Source: Bigelowiella natans CCMP2755
Taxonomy: Eukaryota > Cercozoa > Chlorarachniophyceae
Length of the DNA stretch: 64,000 nt
Assembly (NCBI GenBank): GCA_000320545.1
Contig: ADNK01001130.1
Coordinates: 62,001-126,000, forward strand
Direction of reading: 5' to 3'
Below, piece by piece: positions 61,430 through 64,000 of the stretch. A program made the position numbers and the translations under genes. Position 1 is the first letter of the stretch, and each line of letters begins with the position of its first letter. The notes under the pieces are model-generated. The model searched no databases. It worked only from the letters and a program-made list of their open reading frames with translations, and was not told where the DNA came from.

Positions 61430-62094
61430 TTCTGCTTCTCATCCCCACCCTCTTCTGCTTGGGGCTAATATGCCATTCAAATATCAACAACCCGTCGCAG
61501 TATTTCTTTTCTTCGTCTCTCTAAATTTTGTCCTCGCACGCACCTGTAGTTAGTTGATGTGCGGATCTCCAGTAACAACCACCCTTGTGACCTAGATACA
61601 GGAGGTGGTTCCTCCTCCCCCCTGGATCTCCTTTCCGTGGTGTGTATCTAGTGGGTAGTGCACAATGTGTATCTCCGTGTCCTCCCTCCCTCTCTTTCTC
61701 CCTCACAGATCAATTCTGATTGTGTGATGTCGTCGGTCGAAAGCAGGAGGAGCAGCGATCTCACGAATGATAAATAATATCTAGCGCGATTCAGACAGAA
61801 TAATATCGAAATAACATCCAACAACCGTCCTCGCAACAAACACAACAACAACAGCAACAATGTTGAGGCACAACAACATCGCAACAACTACCAACAAGCT
61901 GGCAACACAACCTGACACAACATCCGATTTGCAGTGAACGACAGCGCTGATTCCGGATTGCAGGAGTCGGTGAAACAGCAATACGACATGAAATTTAAGT
62001 TGTCGCATGTGGAAATCATGTGGTGAATGGTGTTCGTTTGTTGTTCCTTGAAACTTCAAGGAACAACAGCTGTGAATGAAAGCAATAACCCAAC
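61203..62094. promoter_or_regulatory. divergent gap between TOR and the ABCF gene
   Basis: 890 bp with a CT microsatellite (61389-61424), a CAACAA-rich stretch (61830-61910) and a perfect palindrome just before the ABCF start. No supported gene. Confidence 0.4.
62039..62068. promoter_or_regulatory. 14-bp perfect inverted repeat upstream of the ABCF gene
   Basis: Arms TGTTGTTCCTTGAA and its exact complement are separated by AC, ending 26 bp before ATG 62095. It holds alternating TTC and GAA blocks as in heat-shock elements, but two of the three spacings are 3 nt instead of 2. It could also form a hairpin in the 5' UTR. Confidence 0.5.
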
Positions 62095-64000
62095 ATGACC
62101 TCGCACGCGAATAAGCGAAGGCAAGCAAAGGATAAAGCCGGTGGTCAGAGGCGTCCAACCAAGCTCCATATCTCCAATATTGTGGGTACCAATACCGTTG
62201 ACCCGGAGAAGAAGGACCGAAAGGAGATAGAGGACAACGTATGTCATGAATATTCCAGAATTCTGTCAGAGAAGCTCATACCTTTCCACCCCCTTTACCT
62301 TACACCTTCTCTTGCTATTTTTACTGCTTATCAGAATACATCTCAAGTATCTGGTGGTGCTTTGGCAAGTTGGCCGTCAGATTCACGATGCACCTACAAT
62401 GGAGACGTCCTCCATTTTCAACTAGGGCTGTCCCTCAGTGGTGGCAGCTTGTTTGAAGCAACGTCCTTCTCGCTGGTTCGTGGAAAAGTCACAGGGCTTG
62501 TTGGTACAAACGGTGCTGGGAAAACATCCCTCGCTAGGTGAAATGTTGCTTTAGCTTCGATCCGATACACAGGTTGTGAAATTGTTGACTACTATCCAGA
62601 GTGATTGTCTCGAAGCAGCTCCCTGGGTTTCCCTCTGACCTCACGATTATATATCTCTCTTCCCACGAAAACCATATATTTTCAGACGAAGTAAGTGAGT
62701 ATTGTATATGTAAGGATGATTAAAACTTCCCTGAGTTTGAGTAACATTCGGAGCATGCAGCTCGAATAAATTACCTTCGGATCAATTGAATATTGGTTAA
62801 AAAAGTGCGAATCAATTGAATATTGGTTAAAAGGGAACTCGTTCATCTCTTTAGGAAGAAGGCAAATTGATACCAGAATCGTATATCCTCAAGATAGTAG
62901 AGAAAAAGCTCGAAAGACTTCAAAATGAAATCGAAACACTAGAAAATTCTCCCGATGAAGACCCAGAGATCGTTGAGGAGAATGCAGTTCGCTTGTCCGA
63001 ACTCTGTGACAAATATGATGAGCTACAAGCTTCATCGAAACATCAGATCAAGCAAACACTAGAGGAGCTTGGATTTGGACCTTATTTACATAGATCGGTG
63101 AGGAATCTTTCCTCTGGATGGAAGTACAAATGTGCTCTTGCTGGGGCCTTTATTGCAAAACCAGATATTTTGGTAATTGATGAGCCCTCCTTCCTCGATG
63201 CTGCTTCTACAAAATGGCTCATAGCCAAATTACAAGAAGCTGAAAAATGAATACGATAATTCTATTTATTTCACACAAAGTCGCCTTGCTTGAAGCTGTC
63301 TGTAGCAGGATTCTATACATAAACTCCGGAAATTTTACCTTGTCATCGTATAACTGCGGCTACAGCAAATTTCGTAACGTTTACATGGCCGAGGTTTCTC
63401 ATGCTGAGCGTGCTTGCAAAGAGTATGAGCGACAGGTATCTACCTCTAAGAAATCACTGAAGAGTATCCAAAATCAGCTGCATCGCCGTGAGCGCAATCT
63501 TAAAAAAATAACTACAAAGAATGCTGACCAACGATTTGTTAAGGGGAAGAGCAAGGAAGCCAAACAGAAATCAGATAGATCAGCCGCCTCGAAGCTCAAA
63601 AAGCTACAGTTACAAAGCTCACAGATGGAAAAGATCCAACAAAAGACCACGCGAGAACAAGTGAAGGCATTACATATCAACGGGGTCGAGGTGAAAGGAG
63701 CACTCGTTACTTTTAAAGACGTTAGCTTTACCTACGAAAATGGTCAGCAGAATATATTTACGGGGCTAGATGCTAAATTGGAAGGTAATGATCGGATTCT
63801 CCTTTGTGGACCGAATGGCCGCGGTAAAAGCACGTTCTTAAAGCTGATGCTCGGGGAACTGGAGGCAACTGAAGGCACTATAATACGTGAAGTTTCCGCT
63901 CTTTACTTTCCTCAGACATCCTTAAGCGATCTAGTGATCTTCCACGGCGATAAGTCAGCAGTTCGCTACTTAGGTAACGATCTAACAGAATCTAAGGCTC
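62095..64000 (+). CDS. ABCF-type twin-ATPase protein, 3' partial, with apparent frameshift
   Basis: Soluble ABC protein of the GCN20/EF3-like F family, usually acting on ribosomes or translation control. Exons 62095-62238, 62335-62537, 62600-62690 and 62855 onward join in phase. The N terminus is basic. NBD1 has Walker A LVGTNGAGKTSLAR (62500) and signature LSSGWKYKCALAGAFIAKP (63105). Its Walker B ILVIDEPSFLDAAS is unusual, since the family normally has DEPTNHLD; the H-loop reads ISHK. Frame is lost at an A5 run (63243-63247): LQEAEK ends at TGA, while TIILFISHKVALLEA continues one frame away. A coiled Lys-rich linker (63420-63660) leads to NBD2 with Walker A LLCGPNGRGKSTFLKLML (63805). The window ends inside NBD2. 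One missing A, real or an assembly error, explains the shift. Confidence 0.8.
62780..62831 (+). repeat. 30-bp tandem duplication in ABCF intron
   Basis: ATCAATTGAATATTGGTTAA occurs twice, 30 bp apart, in the third intron of the ABCF gene. Confidence 0.85.

Noticed and set aside
62039-62068. Canonical heat-shock element
   Set aside because: Spacing between TTC and GAA blocks is 3 nt twice instead of 2, so it is kept only as a palindrome of unknown role.
1-64000. CRISPR array, rRNA genes, retroelement ORFs
   Set aside because: No spaced direct repeats, rRNA-like blocks, reverse transcriptase or transposase motifs were found in either strand.

Overview
This window looks like nuclear DNA of an intron-rich, microsatellite-rich eukaryotic microbe, and I read 16 genes in it. 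There are no bacterial operons. Genes are interrupted by GT-AG introns that I could follow by phase matching, and the products are conserved eukaryotic proteins: TOR kinase, a Hippo/MST-type kinase, SEC6, HUS1, proteasome RPT4, and ABCA and ABCF proteins. One gene (13551-14171) starts with a secretory signal peptide, then a basic stretch, then a twin-arginine motif. That layering suggests a thylakoid-lumen protein in a plastid reached through the secretory system (complex secondary plastid). No Phe is visible at the predicted cleavage point, which fits a chlorarachniophyte somewhat better than a diatom-like alga. The lineage is inference and unproven.

Layout: ABCA transporter (+, 5' partial, 1-7521); secreted Pro/Thr-linker Cys-repeat protein (-, 8539-10089); saposin-like protein (+, 10571-11977); Tat presequence protein (+, 13551-14171); HUS1 (-, 15300-16912); FG/Gly-rich nucleoporin-like protein (+, 17706-20930); 253-aa possible PEX11-like protein (-, 22513-24325); EF-hand Na+/Ca2+ exchanger-like protein (+, 24577-27164); zinc-finger plus DUF6940-like protein (-, 28509-32132); RPT4 (+, 32676-34243); acylated STE20/MST kinase (-, 34856-37206); SEC6 (+, 37426-42599); GNAT acetyltransferase (-, 43533-44763); CAAX-box protein (+, 45312-45965); TOR (-, 46876-61202); ABCF protein (+, 62095 to beyond 64000).

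Strands alternate almost perfectly, with one tandem pair, so the window is a chain of divergent and convergent pairs. Six of the seven convergent (3'-3') gaps carry 0.4-0.9 kb islands extremely rich in the palindromes CTAG and GCATGC/TGCA. The divergent (5'-5') gaps carry almost none. I regard this as the most interesting undescribed signal here. Introns fall into two styles: compact AT-rich introns of about 35-90 nt (HUS1, SEC6, saposin-like, PEX11-like genes) and long microsatellite-filled introns (ABCA, TOR, DUF6940 genes).

The genes do not form one pathway. They cover growth signalling (TOR, MST kinase), secretion (SEC6), ion and lipid transport, DNA-damage checkpoint, protein turnover and translation-type ABC ATPases. 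Oddities include a single-base frameshift in the ABCF gene, a large low-complexity insertion and altered rapamycin-contact residues in TOR, a dual-acylation start on the MST-type kinase, and a fusion of a C4 zinc finger to a DUF6940-like domain.
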